Positions 25,037 through 37,862 of a stretch of 64,000 nucleotides of DNA are shown here, one piece after another (within the stretch, counting starts at the first letter, position 1; each line of letters opens with the position of its first letter). Source of the stretch: Vigna angularis. Taxonomy: Eukaryota > Streptophyta > Magnoliopsida > Fabales > Fabaceae. The notes beneath the pieces were generated by a model that worked only from the letters and a program-made list of their open reading frames with translations, did not search any database and had not been told where the DNA came from. Made by a program: the position numbers and the translations under genes. The stretch is taken from assembly GCF_016808095.1 (NCBI RefSeq), contig NC_068971.1:4910501-4974500 (forward strand), given 5' to 3'.

Positions 25037-26269
25037 CAAGAAATTGATTAGTTGTCTCACAATTCCATCCATGTAGTTTTCTTGACGAAGGTTTTGGAAA
25101 AATTCTCAAAGAATATATTCTTTTGCGCGTCATAATCATTAATTACACAAAAACAAGCTTTTGGGTTATTAACATCAGCAGGATCATGGATCTGAAGAGC
25201 AGCTCCCACAACTATTAGTTAGAAAAACATTTCAATTCAGTTCAGCTCTATAGATTTAGAACCAAACATGCCACAATCGCTAATCTCTCATTTCCATCAT
25301 TATTAACAAAACCCTAACCCAATTAAAAAAAAGAGAGTAACTTGCGTGCGTGGAGAAAAGGATAGTCCGAAATAGAGATGAAAAAAAAAAATACTGTACT
25401 TACAATATCTACAGTTAAAATACGTAACAGATATTAAACAAATAATTTTAACGAAAATCCATGAATAAAAAAAAGAAGAATGATAAGAAGGTAATTCTTA
25501 TAACTGTAAAAAAAGAAGTGTAGCACCCTATTCTTTTCGCTGAAACAAGTACATAAGAATGCTGACAGTGATGGCATATATCAATAAGAAGGCCTTTTGA
25601 AACAGAAATTCTAAAAAATTAGAAAGGAAAATAAGAGAGAAAAGATGAAAGTCTTATTTAGCAAAAGAATTATTGCAACATCTATAAAAGAAAAAAAAAA
25701 TTTGAGAAAATTATTGCTAGCAAGTCCATAAGGGTGTGGTGGGTTGATAAAACTTAATTGAATTTTTCTTACGCTTTTACTTCCTGCACTCCAGAAGTAC
25801 TTTGGGCACCCTCTAAATTTTTAACATAACCATTTTATCCTCTTGCTAAATTTTTAAAATAACCATTTTATCTTAGGTAAAAGTAACTTTTGGATTATAT
25901 GTTTTGAAGATTATTTAGAAAAAGTTTGGAATAAAACCTTTGGAATAGAATTTCCTGAACGCGGGAAATACATTTTCGAAACAAATATTCCAGAATATAT
26001 GAAATGTGATTTGGAAAAATCTTTGTGGTACACTTGAAATACGTTTTGGAATGAGCTGTTTTGTGTTCTTTTTCTTCTTTTTCCTTTGCATTGTTCTATC
26101 TTTTTTCTTCTTTCTCTGCATTAGTAATTATAATGGAAGGTGACGACAGAGAAGTGGTGTGATGCAATGATGAAAGGGAGTTAAGTTTTTTCATTAGTGT
26201 GGAGGTGCAGTTAGTAATTGTGAGGGTAAAAGAATCAATAACCATTTTCTTATTTGTTTTAGTTTGGCT
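25037..26269. other. Intergenic region, possible transposon debris
   Basis: No gene seen. Bases 25790-26050 contain repeated motifs such as TAACATAACCATTTTATC and units around GGAAATACATTTTCG that look transposon-derived, but I found no paired ends. Confidence 0.45.
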
Positions 26270-26277
26270 TGAAGTTT

Positions 26278-27198
26278 CGGGGTGTTGCTCCCTCCACCAC
26301 CACCCTATACTTCCTCCACCTCCACCCTATACTTCCTCCACCTCCCCACATTATTTTAAATACAATTATATCCTTAAGTTAAAAATATTTTTACTTTTAC
26401 CCTATTTTAAATAATTTGAAACCTTAATTTTACTTTCCCAGCACCCACCCATGGAACTCTCTTCCCCTTTCCCCATTTCTGTTTCACCTTCCCACCTCCC
26501 GCACTTCCATTCCTTTTTCTTCCCAGTTTTTTTTTGTTTGAAAGCTTCCATTGCCGTCGTGGTGTGAAGAAGCGTCGCCGTCGTGGTGTGGAGGAACATC
26601 GAGGAACGTCCAGAGCATCAACCAACGTGAGGAAGTATACATCAACGGATGTCCCCTAATAAAACAAATTCTAAAATAAAAAACGTAACCTTTAAACGGA
26701 GGTGACATCTTCAACGAATGTCAACATCCGTTTAAGGTAAAACGGATGTCGACATCCGTTTTTCCTTAAACGGATGTTGACATCCGTTGAAGATGTCACC
26801 TCCGTTTAAAGGTTAAGTTTTTTTATTTTAGGGTTTTATTTCAAGGTTAATTCGAATACGAGGAAGCACGACACCCACTGCACTACTCCACGCACTACAC
26901 CATGAGAGCGACACTGCACCATGAGAGGGAGACTACTTGATAATTCTTTCCACCACCACTAACCTTTGCAACTTGTAGTATCTCACAACGACGAAAGAAA
27001 GAGAGGAAAAAATATAATGTTAAAATGAAAGAAAAATATTTTACTCATGTACGGGACTAGAATATGTTATTAGTGAAATAGATTGTGAATGGATAAAATT
27101 AAAAAAAATAACCCTAAAAATAAAATTTTACTGAGGGACAAAATAGTAAAGGGGAGGTGAAGGGAGAAAGGTGTGGTGGTGGAGGGAGCAACACCCCC
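26278..27198. mobile_element. 921-bp non-autonomous DNA transposon with 8-bp TSD
   Basis: Left end CGGGGTGTTGCTCCCTCCAC and reversed right end GGGGGTGTTGCTCCCTCCAC match over ~26 bp, extending into CACCAC. Both sides are flanked by TGAAGTTT (26270-26277 and 27199-27206), a perfect 8-bp duplication. That fits hAT, or Mutator with a short TSD; the superfamily is not settled. No transposase frame. A long hairpin lies in the centre. Confidence 0.75.
26670..26832. repeat. Long near-perfect hairpin
   Basis: Two arms of about 80 bp meet at GTCGAC (centre between 26750 and 26751). Each arm carries ACCTTTAAACGGAGGTGACA, then CATCTTCAACG(A/G)ATGTC and AACATCCGTTTAAGG. Only a few mismatches separate the arms, and the unit ACATCCGTT recurs within them. 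A transcript would fold into a long double-stranded stem. Confidence 0.9.
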
Positions 27199-27206
27199 TG
27201 AAGTTT

Positions 27207-28780
27207 ATTTACACTCATGAGGTAAATTAAACAATTTTTCTTTTAAGTGAATGTGTTTATTCTTGTAAATATTTTCAGATTGTTGATTATTTATTATATT
27301 TGACAAGTTCTTTTAGACCGGATATAAGCAAGATACAATTCTGATGATTTTCATCAAAAATATTTTTATAGTGTTGTTGATGGTTTTAGTGTTGTAATAT
27401 GAGTCATTTATTAACTTTGGTGATGTTACTTTATATTACGTAAGTAATTAATTTTATATTATTTTAATTAGCTTTTAAATAATTTTTTCCCTATTATATA
27501 AAATAATTATAAATGTAAAGTAGTTAATAATTGATTTTCGACACTCTATCCAAATTGTTTGGAATATATCATGAGTGTAAACATTCAATCGAATCTTTTG
27601 AGTTAACAACCTGTTTTATTTAAGATTAAACGTTTTTCTTATTTATTATTCATTTTTTTTATATATTCAATACGAGACCTTGAAGTAATACTTAGTTTTT
27701 TAACCATTCTAAATACAAAAACAAGTTTAGAGAATAATTGAATTTTCATATCCAAGCATTTAAGTATTACGTTGGACTTTTAACTATATGTTCTAATCAA
27801 ATTATTATTTTATCTCATTTATCCTATGTTGAGCGATTTTTTATGTCAAGATAAAATTTTATTCTCAAAGTTTTTGAAATAAATAAAAGAGAGCAAATAT
27901 TAAAACATTCACTTAACTATTTCAATAAAATTGAGATTTTTGCTTCGATTCAACGTTGGATCGAATTAAAATCTTAACAGAGGTTCAAAATATATAATTG
28001 TTCATTTTGATCGTCAATTAAAAGGTTATGATTAAATAAATTAGTTTCGCACACTTGTTTTATTTTATATTTCTCTTTCTTTTCTTCATATATATATGAC
28101 AACATTATTGCTTTATTAATTGGTTGGTTATAATTTGATTTGACTATTTTTATTTTAGTAAAACTTAATTGATTAAATGTTGTTCATAAAGTTTTACTTT
28201 TTATAATGAGAAGTATTTTTACGTTAAAAATATTAATATTATTTTTTGTGATTATTACCTTGTTATTTTCTATTATCGATGCTTAAATTCTTGCAAATTT
28301 GTAAAACATATTTCCGTAACATATTTTGATATTTTTTATTATTATTTTTTTTTCCATCAGACACTCAAGTCTTTATTTGAAGCTGTAAAGTTAACGAAGC
28401 TAATGTTAACTAGGGATTACTTTTTCACTTTAAACCTTAGCCATCCTGAAATTTCGAGCTACTTAATTAACAACTTTGATAGAACCAAAATAAATATAAT
28501 ATAATATAATATAACATAACTTAACTTGTTATACATTTGAGAGAAGCAAGGGGTAACGAATTTTTTCTATTAATTACAATATTGCTTGTCCTAGTATAAC
28601 TTATAATTTCCTATTCCACAACCTGCATTGCAATTGTTAACTAAGTAAAAATAATAAAATAATTAATAACTTGAAATTATAAAAATTACAGAAATGATTG
28701 TATAAAAAGAACAAAGCCAATAATGCATAGCATTGAGGATGAAGTTAATTAGTGATAAAACAATGTCGATTAGGGTTTTG
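27207..28780. other. AT-rich intergenic region downstream of the GDSL gene
   Basis: The final ~100 bp probably contains the 3' UTR of the minus-strand GDSL gene. No other gene or element recognised. Confidence 0.55.
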
Positions 28781-31700
28781 TTAATCTTGATGAAAGTGGT
28801 CGATGGCGAGAATGGTGCTGAGGTTGATTGGCTTCATATACTTAGTAGAACCTGACATAATTTGCTGTACAACAAGTTTGTTTGCCTTTTCAGTTGGATG
28901 AAACGCATCCCAAAAAACATGCAGTTCTCTGTTTGGACATAGGTTGGAAATTGGCAAGCATAGCCCCATACCATTGTAGGGTCCTTGTCCACAACAAGCA
29001 ACTTTTGATGTATTAAATCCTACCCAATTTCACAACGTTAAATGTTATTAGATTTTCTTTTAACAATATCAAACAGGAAAATAATCTTCATTGCATACAT
29101 GCTACTATTAGAAAGTAATTACCATAAGCTTTGGGATTGGTGATGAAGTCATTGTGCATCAGTGCTGTGTTTGCAGCAATGAAAATGACAGAGCCAATTT
29201 CGTTGTTGAGTTCAATTATCATTTGTTCCAACTGAGGGTTATACAATGCTGCAGCACGTTGTAGATCAGCAGAACATTCTCCATTTTTGCCTCGCATAGC
29301 CAATTCTGCAGGAGCACAACCTATCGGTCCTGTCCCTGTCACAATAACTCTTCTGCCTCCAAGATCATACAGCCTCTGCATTAATCACCATCATTATTAT
29401 TTAATTAATGTTTAATACAACTTCTTACATTAATATATATACATCTGTTTTTCACCAGGCGAACAAAATAAACAGCCACTTATATATTATAGATTGGTCT
29501 TATCTTATTTTACAAGCCGGTTTTGTAGGGTTGAGTCAGAGTAGAACTTATCCTAGCGATATTTATTTTTACTAGACATATTATTCCACCTGCTATCGAA
29601 CCACTCATAAATGTTTAGTCTCACACTCGAGATGATGTCTATATATACCTCGACGTGAAGAAGTGTGTTAGAAATCCTACTAGAGATAAAACTAATTTAT
29701 AATATATAAGTGAGTACAAACCTCATTTTACAAATCGATTTTATGGGATTGAGTTAGACGTAAAATCTACGTTTTAACACAGTTATTTTTTACGATCCAC
29801 AACGACTTAGAAAGTAAATATTTTACTAGTGTTTCAACAAGTGAAATGTAAGAACTTGCATTAAAAGTTTATCATTGTATATACCTGCAAGTGCTTTTTG
29901 TAGCGAGAGATGAGAAGGTTGACGTAGTCTGGGAGTGGATATTGACGAGACCTTGCAGTAGAATCCACCAGGAAGTAATTGTTCACAAAGTCATTCCCAC
30001 CAACAGTGATGAGAATTAACGCTTGATTCACCAGTCTTTTGGTTCTCGACACACCAATCAGAGCACTCATTCGTTGTTGGTACTCTTTAAAATTCTCTAA
30101 TTGTTTATGCATTTTAATTATGTTCATCTGCAAAGCTTGCATTAATAAGCATCGCCAACTACAACTGTTTGCATGTCAGAAATTCAATTTTGTATTGTAC
30201 TTCTTTACACCTTTTCATAAGGAAAAAGAGAGAAAAATATGAACAAGTATGTTTCACTCCACCCTCTATAATATGTTGGTGTTGGACCATTAATGAATGC
30301 CGAGGGCCATTAAGTATGATCTGGAATCCACTACCCTGTCTTAGATCCAGATAGATTCCATGGTTCATGGTTCCATGTTTTCTGGGGCTAGTACTTACTA
30401 CAATTTATTATCATCCATTTCACTTCTCAAATGGTATAAATTTATGATTGAAAAGGAAATGGGTATGCTAGTCAAAAATTAGTAATAAAAAACAAAAATT
30501 AAGAACAGAAATAGGAATGTGAAACTATAGAGTTTTCCAGCAATAATTGATAACGTTTTAACATAATGCTATCCAACATCAGGTGTAATTAGTTGTCAAT
30601 ATAATTACAATTTTATTTTTAAAATTTGATGTAGTTAGTAGATAAACGAGTTTGTTAAGTGTCGAACTCAACATATGAAAAAAATAAATTATGACTTTAT
30701 TTTAATAAATGTGTCTTAATTATGAGTCAGGTCATAGATTTGGTGCATACAACAGACTAGACATATATCAGTCCGTTTTCAAAAGGGGCACATGCTTTGT
30801 TCTCTATCTATATACAATTTAATTAATACCCACTTGCTCATGACAAATTGTAGCTCCCACTCCTTCCTTGACAAAAATTAGCCAAATTTGAAACTGTTAC
30901 AATTAACATGGACAAATTCGGAGGCCAATTATCAAGAAGGTGAGAAATTTAAAAAGTAAATTATCAAATGACAGTATATTTGAAGATATTTACTTACAAT
31001 TTATTTTAAAGGTACTCACTACTCTATTGGCTATGCCTGTGTCATGTTCACTTGATACACTCATAATCTTCTTTTTACTCTACTAATTACAATTGTAGGA
31101 TTTTGCTTTTCAAAATTTATCCCTTGGCACAAGCAACAAAACATTTGCATACTTCATTTTAAAGGCTGAATCAACTAGTACAATAAAGAAAAATAACAAC
31201 AATTATTTTTTACAATATGTAACAATTTTTGAACCGAAACTGAAATATATGCTGACGAGATAAAAAATGATAAACTTTTTGTTATTGATTCTAACTGAGA
31301 TAATAAACTGAAATTTTCTGATTCGATTTCTTAATTACTAAAATAATAAAGAAGAAAAGAAAAAGAAGTTTTTGCCTGAATTGAACGGAGGTAATAAGGT
31401 TTTCTCTTTCAACGGATACCTTCTCTTTGTTGAATAAAAATATTGTACAAACACACTTCTCTTCCAGAAATCAAAACATGTGTTTTCTATTTGCTGTATT
31501 ATATGTTTATGAGAACCAACACTTGATAGATATGATATTGATATTCTTAGAAATTAATAGCTATTTTCCAACGTAAAAAAGGTCAAAAAGCAGACCTACG
31601 TCTATTTACGATGGAGCACGCTCACGATTTTGTCACGACAAATTTTTACATTAATTTAAAATAGAATATAAGAGTAAAATAATTATAAAAGTGTAAATTT

Positions 31701-32582
31701 TTATATATATTTTTTTTAAAAAAATAAAGTAAAAAGCATAAAAGGATAATGTGAAATGAACGTAAAATATCCATGTGTTAAAGAATATTTTTCTATTTTC
31801 TATCCGGTAAAATTAACTCTACCAATATAGTTAAATTCAATAAAAATAAGATATATAATATATTAAAAAATGTGTTGCATGTTAATACTCATTGTACTTA
31901 TCATGCAACAATCAAAACCAAGTGAAGTTTTCTGGTATGAGTTATCAAGTACTTACAAAGTGATCTCCTGTATCGTTAAGGATTCCAACTCCAGCCGAAG
32001 CAAAATTCGCACCAACTAATAGATTCTCTATTGTTAAGTCAGGGCTCGAGTATGGCATTGTAGACTCAGCACCAAGTTCTTGACCTGAAACATCAACACC
32101 TCTCATTGTATACATCAATTCTAACGTTCAAGATGCTAAAACCAGTGAGTGATAATATCTTTACTATTGACAGGAACAGAGTACAAATATAAGAAGAGTT
32201 GTGTGAAAAAAAAGTAATCAGTACAAAAAGTGGTTCAGACATGTTTCCTCTGACAAAGGTAGCAGTTACATAAACAAGTATTTGGACGAGTAATACTAAA
32301 AAACTGGTTTTGGGAAACTTAACTGATAAAATCAGGAATGTTGAATCCATTAGAGAAGCGTCCGGTTGGTTTGTGAGTTGGGTAGTCAATTCCATAAGGA
32401 GGGGCATTGGCACGAGCAACGGTTTGCAAATAGTTGTTGTTTCCATTGTCAACTAGAGAATCTCCGAATACAAAGAATGCTCTTGGCCTGGCTTCACTTT
32501 TAGGGACAGTTACTCCTAAGACTAAAACTAAACCTAGAACTACAATAAGAACAAAACTTGACGAGGTTGTCATTGTAATCAA
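28781..32582 (-). CDS. GDSL esterase/lipase
   Basis: Five exons on the minus strand: 32582-32324, 32084-31957, 30127-29885, 29375-29123 and 29019-28781. All junctions are GT-AG and join to one 373-aa frame, the usual size of plant GDSL lipases. Residues ~8-31 are a hydrophobic signal peptide, implying secretion. The SGNH residues are present: block [15 protein letters not shown] with nucleophile Ser42, block [10 protein letters not shown], block [10 protein letters not shown], and block V DAFHP with Asp332 and His335. The sequence is closest in style to the At5g33370/LTL1 group, whose members hydrolyse acyl esters and act in cutin or suberin metabolism and stress responses; the exact substrate is not known. 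Intron 2 is long (1.8 kb) and intron 3 carries a dispersed LTR-like repeat. A second Met at residue 4 could also be the start. No break seen. Confidence 0.95.
29480..29785 (+). repeat. LTR-like repeat inside intron 3 of the GDSL gene
   Basis: One partial (29493-29551) and one fuller copy (from 29666, TGTTAGAAATCCTACTAGAG) of the dispersed family, ending in GGGATTGAGTTAGACGTAAA. It lies on the strand opposite to the gene and leaves the splice sites intact. Confidence 0.65.
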
Positions 32583-34395
32583 CCTTTGAATTGGCTTAGT
32601 TTCTGAAGAGTCTGTTTTAGAAATGGGATGGAGAGGCTGTTACCTGGGATATGAGTGGGATATGAGTGATGTGGTTGTGCACGTAAATATCATAAATAGG
32701 ATCATTGCATGAGAATAGGGCTTCTGATTTTGGATGCTCTTTTATTGAAGATTTTAAGTAGTAGAACTAAAATTGTGGCAACTTTACGAGCTTCATTCAG
32801 AAGGGTTGGTGGCATTACGCAACAACAATGTGTTTCCACTTTCCAAGTCTATGCTTGCTTTTGACTTTGGTTCCAACCTTGGGTGAGATATGGATAAATA
32901 TACCCATTTTTTTAGATAATTAATTAATTATATTACCAATACAATAATTTATTTATGTTTTTCTTATTTACAAAAGCTAAAGGTTTTGTTTGAGGCATTT
33001 ATTTTCAATAGACTTGGCACTTATTAATTTTCATTGACCAATTTGATTGAGGCATAAAAACTTAAAAGGATAAAATATTTTTTTTATCAGTAAACAAAAT
33101 TATATATTGATAAATGAAGTATTTGGAGGGTACTCTGATGCTTATACATGATTTATAACAGATTGTGATAAATATGCTACATTAATTACATTTTCCTCTC
33201 AACCCCACGCTGAGTATATAATATATTCCAAATATTATAGATAAAAATTCAGATTAAAAAAGTGATTCAATCTTACTATTATGTCAAACAGAACATTATA
33301 TCTTCATTGGACTGCATGAAATTTGAGAGTCACGTAAAATTTTCTTTCACATTCAACTATCCTTCGGAGCAGTGGTAATTAAGATGATTTTAGATTGGTC
33401 ATATAAGTATATTTTCCTTTTGAGTTGTGTAATTTTTTTCTGTTTTTAATTCTTTTGAAATAAAATTATTATTTCCTTAATATTATATGGATACATTTTG
33501 CTCACTCTTACATTTAAAGAAACTAACGTTCTTAAAACTTGATTATTTTACAAGAATTAAAATGTATTTTAACTAATTTATATACACTATTTTTTTATGA
33601 TAATGTTTGGTGATGGTCTTGCACAATAAAGATTTCCTTCATAGTAATTGTAACAGGAATTAATATTGAGCTAAGTCTACGGTGCTACGTCAGTTTGTTA
33701 CCCCACTTAATAAATTGTTAGTCACTTCTTCTTTTCCAACTTATGAGGCTATTAAAATTCTACCAACGTTGGAAAAAAAAATGCTAATAAACTATATTAA
33801 TGATGTAATCTCTTTCTCCACTTTACTGAGTAAACATGATGAAATAAAGACAAAAAAGTGGTCAATGCTTGGAATTTAACTACTCTATATATCTACTTTT
33901 TTGGTTTTAAATTTTTATTTTTAAAATGAAAATCATATTTATAAAAATAGTAAAACGAATTGATGGTCAAGATCTTTCTCAGAATAACCACGCAAGGCTC
34001 ATGTCATTAAATAAAACTATTTAAGACTAGTAATAGACTAGCTAGTTTTAATGGAAACCTTTTCCTCCAAACAAAACCCAGGATCAGTGTGTTTGGTAAC
34101 CTTTGAAACTTGAGTTTCTGTCTTAAAAGCTGAAGCTCCTATGTGTGTAGTTTTCGCATCTTTCTGATCTATGACATCAAAGTAAATGTAAACATGAGTT
34201 GCAAGGCAACTCCCAAATCCAAAATCAGACACTACAAAACTCATTAATTTTAACGAATTCATTAACATATATTATAATAACATCCAGTACTAGCTACACA
34301 TAGTAGAAGTTTCTTAAAAGTCAATATTGCAGTTAATAAAATTAGAGCAATTTTCAGTATAGTTTGTTGTGATACTCTTATCAGTTTTATTCTGA
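32583..34395. other. GDSL promoter side and intergenic region
   Basis: The first few hundred bp hold the 5' flank of the GDSL gene. The remainder is AT-rich. Bases after ~34260 are probably the decayed LTR preceding the copia primer-binding site. No gene supported. Confidence 0.5.
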
Positions 34396-34401
34396 AAAAT
34401 C

Positions 34402-34915
34402 TGGTATCAGATCCCTCTGCTAGGCCTTATACAAAGCTGCCATCTTTGACATTTTACAACAGCAAAGAAAATGACTATAGAAGGGAGTTTCACCAACTAT
34501 TTCAAGTTTTGATGGTCATTATGATCATTGGATCATGTTAATGGAAAATTTCTTTGGATCTTAGAAATATAGGGAGCTGATTGATTTGGATATGTTCCAC
34601 CAACAAGCGGGACAATACTAACAGAACTGCAACAAAAGAAAAATGATGAGATGAAGTTGAAACATATAAAAGCAAAGAATTATCTTTCAATCAATTTATA
34701 GAACTGTCCTTGACACTATTCTCAGGAAGAACATTACTATAGAAATATGGGATGTTATAGAAAAAAGTTTGAAGGAAAAACAAGGACAAAAATATCCCAT
34801 TTTCAAGTTCTCGGCGGATAATTAACTTGAAGTTATGGAGATGAAGTCTAGTGAATGAGGGGCTGAATACTTCTCTAAAATGCAAATTTAGAGAATCATG
34901 GTGACTGATATAAAA
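34402..34915 (+). pseudogene. Decayed Ty1/copia gag with primer-binding site
   Basis: At 34402 TGGTATCAGATC matches the usual copia primer-binding site complementary to initiator Met-tRNA (TGGTATCAGAGC). About 90 bp on, several frames together read the copia gag polypeptide: a GHYDHW-like block followed by LMENFL, then KNDEMKLKHIKAKNYL, then a T(R/T)TKISHFQ-like block and a MKS-like block near the end. The frame is interrupted by stops and shifts throughout. No protease, integrase or reverse transcriptase follows. It is the 5' stub of an old element; the left LTR is too degraded to bound. Confidence 0.75.
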
Positions 34916-35556
34916 ATGATATGAACCCCTTCGAGATGTTTTTATATGTATTGTTTGTTAGGTTTTGCGTGGAAGAATATGGATTACATCATTGCACTAG
35001 ATTGGAAAATATTTGGATTAACATATAGTTTGAAATCTGGTTAACTATGTTGGAGAATTAGTTAAATGAGTATTTTACTTTTAAAATCCTGGTTATTGAT
35101 GTAAAATGCTCATTTAACATTAAATTGTCCTATGTAATTAATTACATTTCAAACTATGTAAATCCAAATTTTTTCCAAATTTAAGAACCGTGACAACCCA
35201 AATTTGTTATGTGTTACATTGATGATGAATTGATGTGAATTAGGTAAACTCTATAGTAGGTGCTTATTTTAAATTATGTTAAAATTTGTCACGAAAATTG
35301 GACAAATATTCACACTAGTGTAGAAAGAGCATTTAACGTCTGTTATTTTGGTCTTTTAACGTTAGTTTCAGAACCGACGTCTTTGTGGGTGACGTTAATC
35401 AAACGTCGGACTCAAACAGGCCCGACGTCTTTATAGACGTCGGTTACTGCATGATCCCGACGTCTAAAGGGCTCCATAGATGTCGAACAATGCAATGTCC
35501 GACGTCTAAAGGGCTCCATAAACGTCGGACATTGCATTAACCGACGTCTATTGCAG

Positions 35557-35796
35557 CTCGTGTCTTTGAGTAGCGTAGTAGCACCTTCTTCCTTTGCTAG
35601 TTTCGTCAAAGAAAATGTTGCGTCTTTTGGATCTCTTATGGCATTTCAACCGAATCTGGGTCATTGCCTAGTTCTATTAAAATCGCCAATGAAAACGAAC
35701 GGTGACAACGCTATAAGACATCCAAAAGATGCAAACTTTTCTTACGAGGAAACTAGCAAAGGGAGAATGCGGTACAACGCTACCCAAAGACACGAG
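35557..35796. repeat. Inverted repeat inside the CACTA element
   Basis: Arms 35557-35630 and 35722-35796 pair imperfectly, sharing CTCGTGTCTTTG, TAGCG, CCTTTGCTAGTTTC and TCTTTTGG, with a ~90-bp loop. Confidence 0.8.
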
Positions 35797-36054
35797 AAAA
35801 GTTGCACCAAAACACAATAAAAACTCATTTTAATCGGTTCAAATGAAAGATAATCAACCAAAGACTAATATAATCGGAATAAAAGTACGTTTAAACAGTT
35901 CAAAAAAGACAAAAACGCACCTGAAAAAGCAATGCGGCAAAGAGAAAAGACGAGAAGAAAGACGATGAAGTGCTTGTAACAGCGGGTTGGATGTCTGATT
36001 AACAGCAAACTAGACGTCGGCTCCCCAGGTGAATCGACGTCTATTCTGGCCTAG

Positions 36055-36584
36055 ACGTCGGGGCCCTCACTAATATGACGTCCAAAACAACTTTTCATCA
36101 GGCCATTTAGACGTCGAATGACGTGATCCGACGTCTGTACGGCGGAAAAAAATAACTTTTCATCTACCTGTCAGACATATACACGACCGTTAGGAGGGGC
36201 ACCGACGTCTATAATCAAATATAGACGTCGGGATGGCGGGATCGGACGTCTCTAAGGCGGAAGAAAATGACTTTTCACCTACCTGTCAGGCACTAAGACA
36301 TCGGTTAGGAGGGGCCCCGACATCGGGGCCCTCACTAATATGACGTCCAAAACAACTTTTCATCAGGCCATTTAGACGTCGGATGACGTGATCCGACGTC
36401 TGTACGGCGGAAAAAAATAACTTTTCATCTACCTGTCAGACATATACACGACCGTTAGGAGGGGCACCGACGTCTATAATCAAATATAGACGTCGGGATG
36501 GCGGGATCGGACGTCTCTAAGGCGGAAGAAAATGACTTTTCACCTACCTGTCAGGCACTAAGACATCGGTTAGGAGGGGCCCCG
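36055..36584. repeat. 265-bp tandem duplication inside the CACTA element
   Basis: GGGGCCCTCACTAATATGAC recurs at 36060 and 36325 and the following ~260 bp is nearly identical, so the duplication is recent. Confidence 0.93.
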
Positions 36585-37393
36585 ACGTCTATAATATTAT
36601 AGACGTCGGGGCCCATACTAACCGACGTCTATATGCCCACTTATTTAGGAAAATGTCACCGGTCAATAATTTACGTTGGTTATTTTGTGATCCGACGTGT
36701 ACGGGGTGACGTTAAAGCCCAATTCTGTACTAGTGTCGGGTGGTTGATGTGGTCTACCATTCACGTAGACTCTTTCTTTCGAAGAGCATCGAGTTTTTTT
36801 TTTTGTTTAATAATATTTTTGTATAAAGTGATTTAATTTTATAATTTGATGAGAGTGTTCCAAAAATATTTTTCCTGAGTAGTCTTCTCCTTTATACTTG
36901 ATAAAACCACATGTATCATTGTATCATTCTTAATACTAAGTGCAAATTTGCAATAATATTATAATTATTTTCTTTCCACCTTTGATTTGTGATATCTATA
37001 GATTTTTTTCAATTCAATGTGCATAATTGGTTTTTCTCAAAATTGTTTTCATCTTCAATTTTTATAAAAAAAAAGTTATTCTTATTAAATTTCTTTATCT
37101 TATATTTTTTTTCATAGTTTTAAAACTAACTTGTACACTTTTCATTGTGAATAAATAATATATTTATTGAAACAATGTCTGTAAAATGTGAACCTTTTTA
37201 CATCCACTAAGGTTGGTCACTTGGAAACACATTAAATACTAAGTGTTTTCTTTCTGTTGTCTAGGTATAAACTTTCATGTGTGTATCCAATAATATGATT
37301 AACTTTTTTCTAGTGTGAAATATCATATTAGTTGTAAGCACGTGACATATTCATATTTTTCTACAATAAAGAACTTGTTATCATTCTTGGATA

Positions 37394-37862
37394 CCATGAC
37401 AACAAGTGGGATACGACACGAATAATGAGTATTCGTTATTTGATCCACAAAAAAAATGTATCTGTTACTTGTTTTGTTATTTGTTGGATACTCGTTTACA
37501 AAGTATTTGCGGTATCTATAAATACTTACAAATATTTAAGAAAAAGTATTTTATAATTTTTTAAATAAAATTTAAATAAAGTTAAAAAATATATAAAATA
37601 TAAATTAAATTAAATTAACTATAAATTAAAATTTAATTTTATAAAATTTAATATAATAAAATATAAATTAATTTAATTTTAATTAAATTAAATTTAATAA
37701 AATATAAATTAAATTTTTATTTTTACTTTTTTAGAGTGATAGATACTTTAAGATAATATGATATCCATTTCAAACCTATTTATAAACGGATAATAATAAT
37801 GGATACCCACGTATATCAACTATTCATTTTATCCACAGACTTGCATATATTATTATCATCCC
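37394..37862. mobile_element. Decayed hAT-like insertion
   Basis: A degraded relative of the 17550-18090 element: the left part CCATGACAACAAGTGGG aligns with the GATGGCAACGGGT end, the core shares TATAAATTAAATTTTTATTT, and the right end TATCATCCCC aligns with GTCATTCCTA. Flanks CTTGGATA (37386-37393) and CTTTGATA (37863-37870) match at 7 of 8. The paralogous block has a single CTTTGATA at 42723-42730, an empty site. Confidence 0.75.

Larger units (their letters stand above)
35313..36735. mobile_element. Non-autonomous CACTA-type element rich in GACGTC
   Basis: Begins CACTAGTGTAGAAAGAGC and ends in TAGTG; the reversed right end reads CACTAGTACAGAATTGGGC. Both arms then reach TTTAACGTC. Length 1423 bp. 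The flanking triplets are TCA and TCG, two of three matching the 3-bp TSD expected for CACTA. The element carries roughly two dozen GACGTC palindromes, mostly as CCGACGTCTAT or AGACGTCGG, in both subterminal regions, as CACTA subterminal transposase-binding repeats do. It encodes no transposase. It also holds a 265-bp tandem duplication and a hairpin. Confidence 0.8.
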
